A stretch of 64,000 bases of DNA from Rhodococcoides fascians A25f (lineage in GTDB: Bacteria > Actinomycetota > Actinomycetes > Mycobacteriales > Mycobacteriaceae): positions 1,302,001 to 1,366,000 of the forward strand of contig NZ_CP049744.1 in NCBI RefSeq assembly GCF_000760935.2, in the 5' to 3' direction. This document shows positions 16,810 to 25,552 of this stretch, in pieces. Under the pieces are notes generated by a model. That model ran no database searches. It was not told the origin of the DNA and worked only from the letters and a program-made list of their open reading frames with translations. A program made the translations under genes and the position numbers. How positions within the stretch are numbered: position 1 is the first letter of the stretch; each line of letters starts with the position of its first letter.

Positions 16810-16827
16810 TCGGCAACAATGGTCGCC

Positions 16828-17595
16828 ATGCTTCGTATCGGTGAGCTGGCTTCCTATGTGGGAGTGACGACCCGAACCGTGCGGTTCTACCACCAGCAGG
16901 GGCTGTTGGACGAGCCACGACGCGACACGTCGGGTTACCGTCTCTACGACGGGGAGGCCGTGCTGCGGCTGTCACGTGTTGTTGCTCTTGCCTCGGCCGG
17001 TGTGCCACTGGCGCGCGTCCACGAGCTACTCGACGCCTCGCAGGAAACACTCGACCTCGCCTTGCTCGAGATCCACGCCGACCTGAACAGCAGGATCGAA
17101 CGTCTGGAGAAAGATCGCGACAGACTGGGGCTGTTGCGCGCGGGCGACGCGCTGGTCCTTCCCGATCTGATCGTCGGCCTGATCCAGCACCTGCGCGACG
17201 CGGGCATCGATACCGGAGTGGTCGATCACTATCGCGACGCCTGGATACTGACGTATGCCGTCTACCGGCCCCGGCTCGATCCCTGGCTGAAGGAGTTCGG
17301 TGCCGTCATGCTCAGGGACCCGGGCTATCTGGCACTCATGGTGCGCTCTTTTCGAGCAGCCGAGCTCGAACCCGAGGACCCACGGATCCAGGAGCTCGCG
17401 GACGACACGGTCGAATGGATGATCGACACCTGGGCCAGTGACGCCCGCGAATGGTCGTTCGAGCGCGGTCTCGACGACCCTGCGGCCAACGCACTACTCG
17501 CGGAGCAGTGGGCCGACCGGCCTGCCTGGGTGCGCGTCACCGAGCTGATCATGCAAGGTCTGCAGGAGCGCGGCATCGAGCATTCCCCACCCTGA
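16828..17595 (+). CDS. MerR-family regulator
   Basis: A 255-residue protein beginning MLRIGELASYVGVTTRTVRF, a MerR winged helix followed by the dimerisation coiled coil (residues 80-115). The 140-residue C-terminal domain is helical, of the TipAS-like or uncharacterised effector kind. ATG 16828 gives the standard MerR start; an ATG three codons upstream (16819) is possible. It lies 18 nt after the MFS gene on the same strand, and is the likely binder of the TTGACG-CAA-CGTCAA palindrome upstream of that gene. Confidence 0.85.
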   Translation: MLRIGELASYVGVTTRTVRFYHQQGLLDEPRRDTSGYRLYDGEAVLRLSRVVALASAGVPLARVHELLDASQETLDLALLEIHADLNSRIERLEKDRDRLGLLRAGDALVLPDLIVGLIQHLRDAGIDTGVVDHYRDAWILTYAVYRPRLDPWLKEFGAVMLRDPGYLALMVRSFRAAELEPEDPRIQELADDTVEWMIDTWASDAREWSFERGLDDPAANALLAEQWADRPAWVRVTELIMQGLQERGIEHSPP

Positions 17596-17613
17596 CGAAG
17601 GCCAGAGGGATCG

Positions 17614-19131
17614 TCAGTCTTCGACGATCAGTGACGGAGTATCGCGGCGGAGAATGTCGCCCTTGAAGAACTCCGGCTTGCGCAGTGCCACCACCAACAT
17701 GATGACGATGCCGAGAACGATGATCCCCACGCCGATGAGGAAGACCATCCCGATACCGAACAATGATGAGCCGCTACCGAACTCGGGATCCCACGCATCG
17801 ACCGAGGTCTGCACGAACACCACGGCCATCCCGACCCCGCCGAGTAGCGGCGCGAGGAACTTGAAGAACACGTTGCGGGTGCTGGTGAACAATTCCTCGC
17901 GGAAGTACCAGACGCAGGCGAACGCCGTGATGCCGTAATAGAAGCAGATCATCAGTCCGAGTGCGGCGATGGTGTCGGTGAGTACGTTGTCGCTCACCAC
18001 TCGCATCACGGCGTAGAAGCCGGCCGACGCGCCGCCCGCCACCAGCGTCGCGAAGCCTGGAGTGCTGAATCGCGGTGTGATGGAAGCGAACCGCTTCGGC
18101 AGTGCCTGATAGTGGCCCATCGCCAGCAGAGTGCGCGCCGGTGAGATGAACGTGGCCTGCAACGAACTGGCCGAGCTGCTCAGCACGGCGAGCGAGAGCA
18201 GAACCGCGAACGGTCCCATCACCGGCCCGGCGAGAGCCGCGAACACGTTGTCGGTGGTGTCGGGATTCTGCAGTCCGTTCCCGGTGTCCCCGGTGCCGGC
18301 GAACAGCAGCGTGGCGACCGCGGTGAGCAAGTACAACACGATGATGAAGAACACCGTCACCAGAGCGGCGCGGCCGGGAATCTTTGCGCTACCGGACGTT
18401 TCCTCGTTGACCGTCAGACAGACGTCCCAGCCCCAGTACATGAAGATCGACAGCGACAGGCCGGCCGTGAATGCCGAGAAGCTCGGAATGCCGAACGGAT
18501 CGAACCAATCCAGGCTGAACGAGATGTCGTCGGCCCCGTCGCCTGCCCCGACCTTGACGAACGCGGCAACGATGAACCAGGCCATCACCAGCAACTGGAA
18601 GCCGAGCATCGTGTATTGAACGCGCTTTGTCTCCTGCATACCGCGATAACACAGCCACGCCGACAGCGCCATGAACACCAGGCAGGTGACGATGTTGACG
18701 AGCTTGTTGCCGGTGAGGTCGGCCACCGAATCGTTGCTGGTGACCTGCGCGAGAAAGAGATAGAAGAAGTCGACGGCCACTCCGGCGAGGTTGGAGAGCA
18801 CGATGATGGTGGCCGCGATCAGACCCCACCCGCCCATCCAGCCGACGTAGGGGCCGAAGGCCTTGGACGCCCACGTGAAGGACGTACCGCTGTCGGGTTC
18901 GGCCGCGTTGAGCTCGCGATAGCCCAACGCCACCAACAACATCGGGATGAAGCCCACGATGAAAATCGCCGGCAGGTGCACCCCGACCTCGGTGACCGTC
19001 GGCCCGAGCGATGCCGTCAGCGCGTACGCGGGCGCGATGGTCGAAATGCCCAGCACGACACTCGCGAGCAGCCCGAGCTGGCCGGCCGACAGGCCCTTGG
19101 ACTCGACGTCCACTACCTTGTGCTCATTCAT
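17614..19131 (-). CDS. APC-superfamily amino acid/amine permease
   Basis: A 505-residue permease with about twelve membrane helices and the opening GLLASVVLGISTIAPAYALT, the first-helix ion and substrate site of the APC fold. ATG 19131 overlaps the end of the universal-stress gene by 8 nt; a GTG/ATG further upstream would extend into that gene. As last gene of the operon with copper amine oxidase and aldehyde dehydrogenase it probably imports the amine substrate. Substrate not provable from sequence. Confidence 0.85.
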   Translation of the reverse strand: MNEHKVVDVESKGLSAGQLGLLASVVLGISTIAPAYALTASLGPTVTEVGVHLPAIFIVGFIPMLLVALGYRELNAAEPDSGTSFTWASKAFGPYVGWMGGWGLIAATIIVLSNLAGVAVDFFYLFLAQVTSNDSVADLTGNKLVNIVTCLVFMALSAWLCYRGMQETKRVQYTMLGFQLLVMAWFIVAAFVKVGAGDGADDISFSLDWFDPFGIPSFSAFTAGLSLSIFMYWGWDVCLTVNEETSGSAKIPGRAALVTVFFIIVLYLLTAVATLLFAGTGDTGNGLQNPDTTDNVFAALAGPVMGPFAVLLSLAVLSSSASSLQATFISPARTLLAMGHYQALPKRFASITPRFSTPGFATLVAGGASAGFYAVMRVVSDNVLTDTIAALGLMICFYYGITAFACVWYFREELFTSTRNVFFKFLAPLLGGVGMAVVFVQTSVDAWDPEFGSGSSLFGIGMVFLIGVGIIVLGIVIMLVVALRKPEFFKGDILRRDTPSLIVED

Positions 19132-19978
19132 CGCCGGCCTCTCTCGGAACAACGATCATCGGAACGGGGACGACCCGAAGCATCTTGGCGGCAACCGATC
19201 CCAGGAAGAGCCGGTGAGGCTGCGCGAGTCGAGACGAGCCCACCATCAACACGTCACCGCCGTGCCAGTCCAGGGAGGAGGCGGCCTTCTCGATGCCGGA
19301 ACCCTCGGCCACCGTCAACTGCACCTCCGAACCGTCGGGCAGTCCGGCTTGTACGGTGCGCAGCACGTCCTCGGCCTTGGCGAGACCTCCTGGCCCCGGT
19401 GCTGATCGCTCATCTGCGGAAACGAGGGAGAGCAGGCGCAGTGGCAACTCGGCGGTGGCAGAGAGGTCGGTGGCCGCCTCGACAAGTTCGGCTGCCCCCG
19501 GACGATTTCCGATGGCGCAGGTGATCTCGCGAATGCGCTGCGGGGGAGAGTGCCGATACCCGCGTGGAGCCAGCGCGAGGGGCACGTGCGCGACGTGCAA
19601 CAAATCGCTGGTGACGGTGCCGATCGAGTGGCGTCCGAGCAAACCGTCACCGGCCGCGCCGACGACGATCATGTAGGCGTCACACTCGTCCACACAGTCG
19701 AGCAGGCCCTGTGCGAACGACTCGTCGAACAGCAGGTGAGTACGAGCCTCGACGTCCTCGGGCACCAATTTCAGGGCCTCGTCCAGCCACTCGGTGGCCT
19801 GGTCGATCAAGATGTCGTCGTAGGCCGCCTCGACCGGTGCCTTGGACGGCACCGGACGCTCCTGAGGCAGCACCAGACAGATGTCCAGCGAGGCCTGCAG
19901 CGAACGCGCGAGCGTTGCGCCCAGGGCGATTCCGTCCGCGCCACTCGGTGTTGCCTGGTACCCCACGATCAGACGCAT
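19124..19978 (-). CDS. Universal stress protein, tandem UspA domains
   Basis: A 284-residue protein with two UspA domains: the first from residue 1 (MRLIVGYQATPSGADGIALG) to about 140 and the second to the end (VLMVGSSRLAQPHRLFLGSV, near the ATP-binding G-2x-G-9x-G[S/T] region). It lies 28 nt downstream of the amine oxidase gene and overlaps the permease gene. USP domains are seen fused or next to APC transporters in many bacteria, suggesting regulation of the permease. Confidence 0.83.
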   Translation of the reverse strand: MRLIVGYQATPSGADGIALGATLARSLQASLDICLVLPQERPVPSKAPVEAAYDDILIDQATEWLDEALKLVPEDVEARTHLLFDESFAQGLLDCVDECDAYMIVVGAAGDGLLGRHSIGTVTSDLLHVAHVPLALAPRGYRHSPPQRIREITCAIGNRPGAAELVEAATDLSATAELPLRLLSLVSADERSAPGPGGLAKAEDVLRTVQAGLPDGSEVQLTVAEGSGIEKAASSLDWHGGDVLMVGSSRLAQPHRLFLGSVAAKMLRVVPVPMIVVPREAGDE

Positions 19979-20006
19979 GGGCGGACCTTCCCTGAGTTCG
20001 GGCGAG

Positions 20007-21944
20007 CTAATGACAGGTGCTACCGGGATCGGTATGGCACGACTTCTGCTCCGACGCCACGACGTCGAGCGAGGGATTGCGATCGAAGAACCCGAACGGC
20101 TTGAGCCAGAACGAGACCGTGTCCGCGGGCATCACCGGCCAGTCCTCCGGGCGAGTGATGTGGTGGATCCCGAAGGTGTACCAGACGACGACATCGGTGT
20201 TCTCGATGCTGCGATCCTTTTCGGTCCACTCCGGCAGGCCGTGATCGATACCGCTCTGGTTGACGAATTCACCACTGGGCCAACGCTCGTCGGGCGAGTT
20301 GGGGGTGACCCACACGGTGTGGCCGATCACCTGGGCGCGCTGGAAGATCGGCGACGCCGGATCGAACATCGACGGAATCGCCGCGCCCGGAACCAACTTG
20401 TAGGCGGGACGGGTGCCGAGACCGTTGGTGACGTTGTCGTTGACGACCTTCCATGCCTTCTGGGTGTTCCAGTCGTAATCCTGTCTGCCCTCCGACTCGG
20501 TGGTCAGGGGAGTGTTGACCTGAGTGAGGGCGAGGCCGTACGGATTGTCGGGGCCCATCGGAACCCGTTGAGTCTCACTGGCATACACGGTGTTCTCCGT
20601 GCCGTCGATGTCCAGATCGAGCCGGGCGACGAGAAAGTGCTGGTGATACGGCGCGTACGTACGGTTGTCGACCAGCGTGCCCGACGGGTGCGTGCCACCC
20701 TCGTCGAAGTGCGTGACGACCATGATGCCCGTTGCGCGCACCTCGCACTCGATGTTGCCGTCCTGGTAGAACCGCCAGTAGACGAGGTACTCGTAGTTGG
20801 CGACCGTTGCGTGGAAGCTGACCGTGAGCCGGCGCATACGCCGTACCTCGGCTCCGGCGTCGTGATCGACGTGCTTCCACAGCACGGCGTTGTCTTCCTC
20901 GTGGATGCAGATCGCGTTGGTGATCGTGTACGGCTCACCCTTGCTGTTGTGCAGCACCGCGTCGAGGTAGCGGATCTCGCCCAGGCAGTCGCAACCGAGC
21001 TCGAGCGAGGTGGTCATGAAACCCAGGCCCCACTCGCCGATGTCGAACGCGGTGCGCCGATAGTGATCCTCGGTGTGATCGCGATAGGGAACGACCATCT
21101 CCGCGAACGACATTCGATTCGCAACGGAGCGCACATTTCCGTTGTCGTTGTAGCTGACGGCATGCAGTGTCATGCCCTCGCGGTAGTTGAATCCCACGCG
21201 CAGCGACCAGTTCTGCCACGTCAACTTGTTGCCGTCGAGCTCGAACGACGGCCCGTCGGATTGAGTGATCTCGAGGGGCTTCAGCGGCGGACGCGTGCTG
21301 GCGTTCCTGATTCGCTCCGGGATGTGGCGAGGGACGTACTCGCCCATGATCTCCGGCCGCTCGACGCGATACGTGTCCTCGATCTCGAGCAATTCCATCG
21401 TGTTCACGTCGATGACGCAGTGGAACCCACCGACCGGTCCGGCGTAGGGATTGGCACCCGCCGCGGCCTTCACCCAGGTATCCGACCAGCCGAGGCGTCG
21501 ACCCTTGTACTTCTCCGGCGTCACCGCCTCGCCGTAGGTCCAGGTGTCCATGAACACCAGATTCAGATCGGTGATGCCTCTATCGGCAAGGGCGGCAATC
21601 ACATCGGGGTGGGCGCGTAGGGCCTCGTCGGCCTCCTCCCACTCGTCGACGGTGAAGTTGGGCTGCACGTCCGGGATATGCGTCCACGATTCGGTGGTGC
21701 GATCGTCCAGCGACACCACGGCCTTGAAGGTCGTGTTCTCGTTGCGGTTCAGCACCACTGACACCGCCCGACGTGCAGGCACGGTCCCGTCCGCGTCGAA
21801 TGCGGCGATCTCGGGCTTGGCCGGTTCGATCATTTCGATGGAGGCGTAACGCCAACCGTCGCCGACGCCGTGATCGCGGCCGAGAATCTCGGCTACGGTG
21901 GCGAATTCGTCGCTGGACAGGGGATCGAGGGGATGAGAGGTCAT
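20007..21944 (-). CDS. Copper-containing primary amine oxidase
   Basis: A 645-residue enzyme oxidising primary amines to aldehydes with release of ammonia and H2O2. NYEY at 383-386 holds the Tyr (384) converted to topaquinone; Asp 301 in AFDIGEWGLG is the catalytic base position; HQHF (about residue 435) and a C-terminal His near FGIHHITRPEDWPVMP are copper ligands. The ATG overlaps the stop of the aldehyde dehydrogenase gene in ATGA. No signal peptide, so it is cytoplasmic. Substrates could be phenylethylamine, tyramine, histamine or putrescine; the aldehyde dehydrogenase type favours a diamine. Confidence 0.93.
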   Translation of the reverse strand: MTSHPLDPLSSDEFATVAEILGRDHGVGDGWRYASIEMIEPAKPEIAAFDADGTVPARRAVSVVLNRNENTTFKAVVSLDDRTTESWTHIPDVQPNFTVDEWEEADEALRAHPDVIAALADRGITDLNLVFMDTWTYGEAVTPEKYKGRRLGWSDTWVKAAAGANPYAGPVGGFHCVIDVNTMELLEIEDTYRVERPEIMGEYVPRHIPERIRNASTRPPLKPLEITQSDGPSFELDGNKLTWQNWSLRVGFNYREGMTLHAVSYNDNGNVRSVANRMSFAEMVVPYRDHTEDHYRRTAFDIGEWGLGFMTTSLELGCDCLGEIRYLDAVLHNSKGEPYTITNAICIHEEDNAVLWKHVDHDAGAEVRRMRRLTVSFHATVANYEYLVYWRFYQDGNIECEVRATGIMVVTHFDEGGTHPSGTLVDNRTYAPYHQHFLVARLDLDIDGTENTVYASETQRVPMGPDNPYGLALTQVNTPLTTESEGRQDYDWNTQKAWKVVNDNVTNGLGTRPAYKLVPGAAIPSMFDPASPIFQRAQVIGHTVWVTPNSPDERWPSGEFVNQSGIDHGLPEWTEKDRSIENTDVVVWYTFGIHHITRPEDWPVMPADTVSFWLKPFGFFDRNPSLDVVASEQKSCHTDPGSTCH

Positions 21945-23380
21945 GCGATGGTCTCCGTCGAGCTCATGACGTGCTTGATGCGGGTGTAGTCCTCGACACC
22001 ATAGGCCGAGAGGTCCTTGCCGTAGCCGGAGTATTTGAATCCGCCGTGCGGCATTTCCGCGACCAACGGGATGTGGCAGTTGACCCAGACGGCACCGAAG
22101 TCCAGAGCTGCCGAGATGCGTAGTGTGCGTGCGTGATCAGAGGTCCACACGCTCGATGCAAGGCCGAAGTCCACATCGTTGGCGAGAGCGATCGCCTCGG
22201 CCTCGTCGGTGAACTTCTGCACCGTGAGCACCGGGCCGAACGTCTCCTCCTGCACGATGGGATCGGACTGCTGCACGCCCGTGATGATGGTGGGCTCGAA
22301 GAAGAAACCCTTGTCGCCGATGCGCTTGCCGCCGGTGACGATGGTGGCATGTGCGCCGATTCCGTCGACCTTGGCGCTGACCTGACCGAAGTGGTTGACG
22401 TTGTTCAGTGGCCCGAGGAAGGTATCGGGGTCGTCGGGGAGGCCGACTTTCAGTGTCTTCGCCTTGGCCACAAGGGCATCGACGAGGGTGTCGTGTACCG
22501 ACTCGTGCACCAGTACGCGGGTGACAGCGGTGCAGTCCTGACCGGCGTTGAAGAACGCGGCCTCCGCGATGCCGTCGGCTGCCTTGGCGATGTCGACGTC
22601 GTCGAAGACGATCGCCGGTGCCTTACCGCCGAGTTCGAGGTGCGCGCGCTTGAGCTGCTTGGCGGCGGCCACCGCCACCGCGATGCCGGCGCGCACGGAT
22701 CCGGTGATCGACACCAGGCCGGGCATCTTGTGCTCGACGATCGCCGCACCGGTGCCGCCGTTGCCGAGGACGACGTTGAGAACGCCGTCCGGAACAATGC
22801 CCTTGGAGAGCTTCGCCAACACCAACGTGCTCTCGGGGGTGGTGTCACTGGGCTTGAGCACGATCGTGTTGCCGGCGGCCAGTGCGGGCCCGATCTTCCA
22901 GATCGCCATCATGAACGGGTAGTTCCACGGGGTCACCTGGCCGACGACGCCGATCGGTTCGCGGCGCACGTACGAGGTGAAGCCGTCCATGTACTCACCT
23001 GCGGACTTGCCCTCGAGCATCCGGGCGGCGCCGGCGAAGAATCGGATCTGATCCGCTCCGACCGTCACCTCCTCGGCGGCGATGGTGGCCTTGGGCTGGC
23101 CGGTGTTGCGGCTCTGCGCTTCGACGATCTCGTCGCTGTGCGCCTCGATGGCGTCGGCGAGCTTCAGCAACACCTTCTGTCGCTCACTCGGCGTCGTTTT
23201 GCCCCAGGTCTCGAATGCGCTGGCGGCAGCCGACATTGCGGCCTCGACGTCGGCCGCGTCGGAGATGGGTGAGTGGGCGACGACCGTCTCGTCCACCGGG
23301 CTGATCACCTCGAGCATCTCGGTGCCCGAGGGCGTGACGAACGCCCCGTCGATGTAGTTCTGCAGGACAGGCACCGTCAT
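21941..23380 (-). CDS. Aldehyde dehydrogenase, aminobutyraldehyde type
   Basis: A 479-residue NAD(P)-dependent ALDH. TPWNYPF near residue 150, LELGGKAPAIV near 255 and FFNAGQDCTAVTRVLV near 290 give the oxyanion Asn, catalytic Glu and nucleophilic Cys. Overall it reads like 4-aminobutyraldehyde dehydrogenase, which would make GABA from putrescine-derived aldehyde. ATG 23380 starts MTVPVLQNYIDGAFV; the longer frame upstream lacks family sequence. First gene of the operon aldehyde dehydrogenase - amine oxidase - USP - permease. Confidence 0.9.
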   Translation of the reverse strand: MTVPVLQNYIDGAFVTPSGTEMLEVISPVDETVVAHSPISDAADVEAAMSAAASAFETWGKTTPSERQKVLLKLADAIEAHSDEIVEAQSRNTGQPKATIAAEEVTVGADQIRFFAGAARMLEGKSAGEYMDGFTSYVRREPIGVVGQVTPWNYPFMMAIWKIGPALAAGNTIVLKPSDTTPESTLVLAKLSKGIVPDGVLNVVLGNGGTGAAIVEHKMPGLVSITGSVRAGIAVAVAAAKQLKRAHLELGGKAPAIVFDDVDIAKAADGIAEAAFFNAGQDCTAVTRVLVHESVHDTLVDALVAKAKTLKVGLPDDPDTFLGPLNNVNHFGQVSAKVDGIGAHATIVTGGKRIGDKGFFFEPTIITGVQQSDPIVQEETFGPVLTVQKFTDEAEAIALANDVDFGLASSVWTSDHARTLRISAALDFGAVWVNCHIPLVAEMPHGGFKYSGYGKDLSAYGVEDYTRIKHVMSSTETIA

Positions 23381-23487
23381 CTCACAACCCCTAGCGTCGT
23401 CACTCCACCAATATTTCGGTTCTGCAAAGCCTGCACCTACGGACGAGACTTCGCCACCCGACAACATGTCCAACATCCGGCGAAGGA

Positions 23488-24150
23488 TCAGGACGAAATG
23501 TCACGGTTGTCGGCAAGAGCTCTGACGCCGGCGATATACGTCTCGAGACCGAGCTTCTCGAACGCCGGACGGGAGGTGGGATCGCCGAGATGGTGGGCCG
23601 AGGCCAGGATGTGTGGGAACTCCTCGGGATCGAGAGATTCCATCGTCGATGCCACCTCCCGCTCGACGTGTGCCCGACGCTCCGGCTCGACCTCGACACC
23701 GGTGAACAAGGGCTCGGTGATGAGCGAGATGGCGACCCGGACGCCATGGCGGGCGAGTTGGGTGGCGTCGGGAAGGGTGAAGCCGGCCTCGCCGAGAGCC
23801 TTCAGTGCCAACTCCATGGCCTCCCTACTGTTGGGAGAGAACAACATTCGAGGAACAACGATGTCGGCTGCGCCCGGGTGGGCGCGCAAGGCGCGCATGA
23901 AGTCCTCGAGCACCGTGCGTAGCTGCTGCCACCACGGGGCGGCGGGATCAACGGTGAGCTCGAGGTCCTGGCAGACGCGGTCGCCCATGGCATCGAGTAG
24001 CTCGTCCTTGTTCTTGACATGCCAGTAGATCGCCATGGGGGAGACGCCGAGTTCGGTCGCGATCTTGCGGATGGTGAGCGAGTCCAATCCGTGGCGATAT
24101 GCGACGTCGAGAGCGGCGTCGACGACGGCAGTCCTGCTCAGGCGCGGCAT
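23488..24150 (-). CDS. TetR-family regulator of the amine operon (inferred)
   Basis: A 220-residue regulator starting MPRLSRTAVVDAALDVAYRH, with the HTH at about 25-48 (LTIRKIATELGVSPMAIYWH) and a TetR_C-type ligand domain. A TATAGT -10 hexamer at 24158-24163 (minus strand) puts the transcription start within a base or so of the ATG, so the mRNA is probably leaderless. It is upstream of, and codirectional with, the amine operon (107-bp gap). Control of that operon is inferred from position; the divergent mqo-like gene is a second possible target. Confidence 0.83.
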   Translation of the reverse strand: MPRLSRTAVVDAALDVAYRHGLDSLTIRKIATELGVSPMAIYWHVKNKDELLDAMGDRVCQDLELTVDPAAPWWQQLRTVLEDFMRALRAHPGAADIVVPRMLFSPNSREAMELALKALGEAGFTLPDATQLARHGVRVAISLITEPLFTGVEVEPERRAHVEREVASTMESLDPEEFPHILASAHHLGDPTSRPAFEKLGLETYIAGVRALADNRDISS

Positions 24151-24157
24151 CGATCGA

Positions 24158-24204
24158 ACTATACAGGTGTACGAGTCGGTGCTAGCGTGGCTTGTACTTA
24201 GTAC
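24158..24204. promoter_or_regulatory. Divergent promoter region, tetR / mqo-like gene
   Basis: The 70-bp gap between divergent starts holds a minus-strand -10 TATAGT (24158-24163), the palindrome TACA-GG-TGTA (24162-24171) and the palindrome GTACT-T-AGTAC (24194-24204). The repeated TGTACGAG/AGTACGAG and its position over the -10 suggest TetR autoregulation. Confidence 0.5.
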
Positions 24205-24220
24205 GAGAAGGGGGTGGACG

Positions 24221-25543
24221 GTGGACGACGTCATTCTTGTCGGCGGCGGAATCATGAGCGCAACGCTCGGGACGCTGCTGCAGAAACTGGAACCAACCTG
24301 GTCCATTCGGGTGCTCGAGCGCCTTCCTCGGGTGGCCGCGGAAGCATCCGACGGGTGGAACAACGCCGGGACCGGACATGCCGGTCTGTGCGAAACCAAC
24401 TACACGACAATGCGATCCGACGGTTCCGTCGACATCGACCGTGCCGTGCGGATCGCCGAGCAGTTCGCAACGACTCGGCGTTTCTGGGCGACGTTGCCCC
24501 AGGCCGACTTCGTGCGCCCCGTGCCGCACATGACTCTGGTCCAGGGTTCCGACAACGTCGAGTTTCTCCGCGCTCGGCATCACGCGCTGAGCGGTCACCC
24601 GATGTTCGAGGCGATGGAGTACACCGAAGACGCTGCGGTGCTGCAGCAGTGGTCACCGCTGGTTGCCGAGGGCCGCACCGGCAGCTGGGCTGCGACCCGA
24701 GACGTGACGGGTACCGACGTGGACTTCGGCGCAGCGACGCGGCAGCTGTTCGACGCCATGACTTCGGCAGGGGCCAGCGTGGAGACCGGACGGGAAGTAC
24801 GTGGGCTTTCGCAGGATCGGGATGGATCCTGGCGACTCGACGTCCGAGGTGGTCGACCGGTGGAGCGCGCCCGATTCGTGTTCCTCGGTGCCGGGGGTTG
24901 GGCCCTGAAGTTACTGCGCAGAGCCGGAATTCCCGATGCGCGTGGCTTCGGGCTGTTGCCGATCAGCGGACAATTTCTGCGCTGCGACCGGAGCGAGGTG
25001 GTCGATCGCCACGACGCCAAGGTGTACGGGACGCCGCCCATCGGCGCGCCACCGATGTCGGTTCCACACCTGGACACTCGCATCGTCGACGGGCAGCGCT
25101 CCATCCTTTTCGGCCCGTACGCAGGCGCGAACCCGAAATTACTGAAACACGGATCGGTGCTGGACCTTCCGCGTTCGATCAGCCGAGACAATGTTGGATC
25201 GCTGTTGTCGATGGCCTGGGCCAACACGCCGCTGATCAGGCTGCTGCTCTCCGAGTTGACCGCCACCCGAGGGAAGAAGATTGCCGCGTTACGCGAGTTC
25301 GTGCCGAGTGCCGATTCGGCAGACTGGTCGATCGTCAGTGCCGGTCAGCGTGCCCAGATCGTAAAGAACGGCGAACTGCGGTTCGGCACCGAAGTGGTCG
25401 CCTCGCAGGACGGCACGATCGCATCTGTACTCGGTGCGTCACCGGGCGCATCGACGGCCGTACCCATCATGATCGAGGTGCTGAACAGATGCTTCCCCGA
25501 ACGACAGTGGGACTCTCACGTGCGGGAGCTGCTCACCGGCTAG
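24221..25543 (+). CDS. mqo: Malate:quinone oxidoreductase-like flavoprotein
   Basis: A 440-residue FAD protein opening DDVILVGGGIMSATLGTLLQ, the GxGGxxS variant typical of membrane-associated malate:quinone oxidoreductases, followed by GWNNAGTGHAGLCETNYT, a highly family-specific segment. It would oxidise malate and pass electrons to menaquinone. GTG 24221 is preceded by AGAAGGGGGT; upstream in-frame codons belong to the divergent tetR region. It is about 50 residues shorter than the usual 490-500, so it may be a distinct subgroup; the symbol is given on similarity only. Confidence 0.82.
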   Translation: MDDVILVGGGIMSATLGTLLQKLEPTWSIRVLERLPRVAAEASDGWNNAGTGHAGLCETNYTTMRSDGSVDIDRAVRIAEQFATTRRFWATLPQADFVRPVPHMTLVQGSDNVEFLRARHHALSGHPMFEAMEYTEDAAVLQQWSPLVAEGRTGSWAATRDVTGTDVDFGAATRQLFDAMTSAGASVETGREVRGLSQDRDGSWRLDVRGGRPVERARFVFLGAGGWALKLLRRAGIPDARGFGLLPISGQFLRCDRSEVVDRHDAKVYGTPPIGAPPMSVPHLDTRIVDGQRSILFGPYAGANPKLLKHGSVLDLPRSISRDNVGSLLSMAWANTPLIRLLLSELTATRGKKIAALREFVPSADSADWSIVSAGQRAQIVKNGELRFGTEVVASQDGTIASVLGASPGASTAVPIMIEVLNRCFPERQWDSHVRELLTG

Positions 25544-25552
25544 CCTGAGGCG

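Noticed and set aside
15496..16893. 465-codon open frame on the minus strand
   Set aside because: Antisense to the MFS gene; composition is Arg/His-rich and typical of a shadow frame.
19881..21620. 579-codon open frame on the plus strand
   Set aside because: Antisense shadow of the copper amine oxidase gene, with no family sequence.
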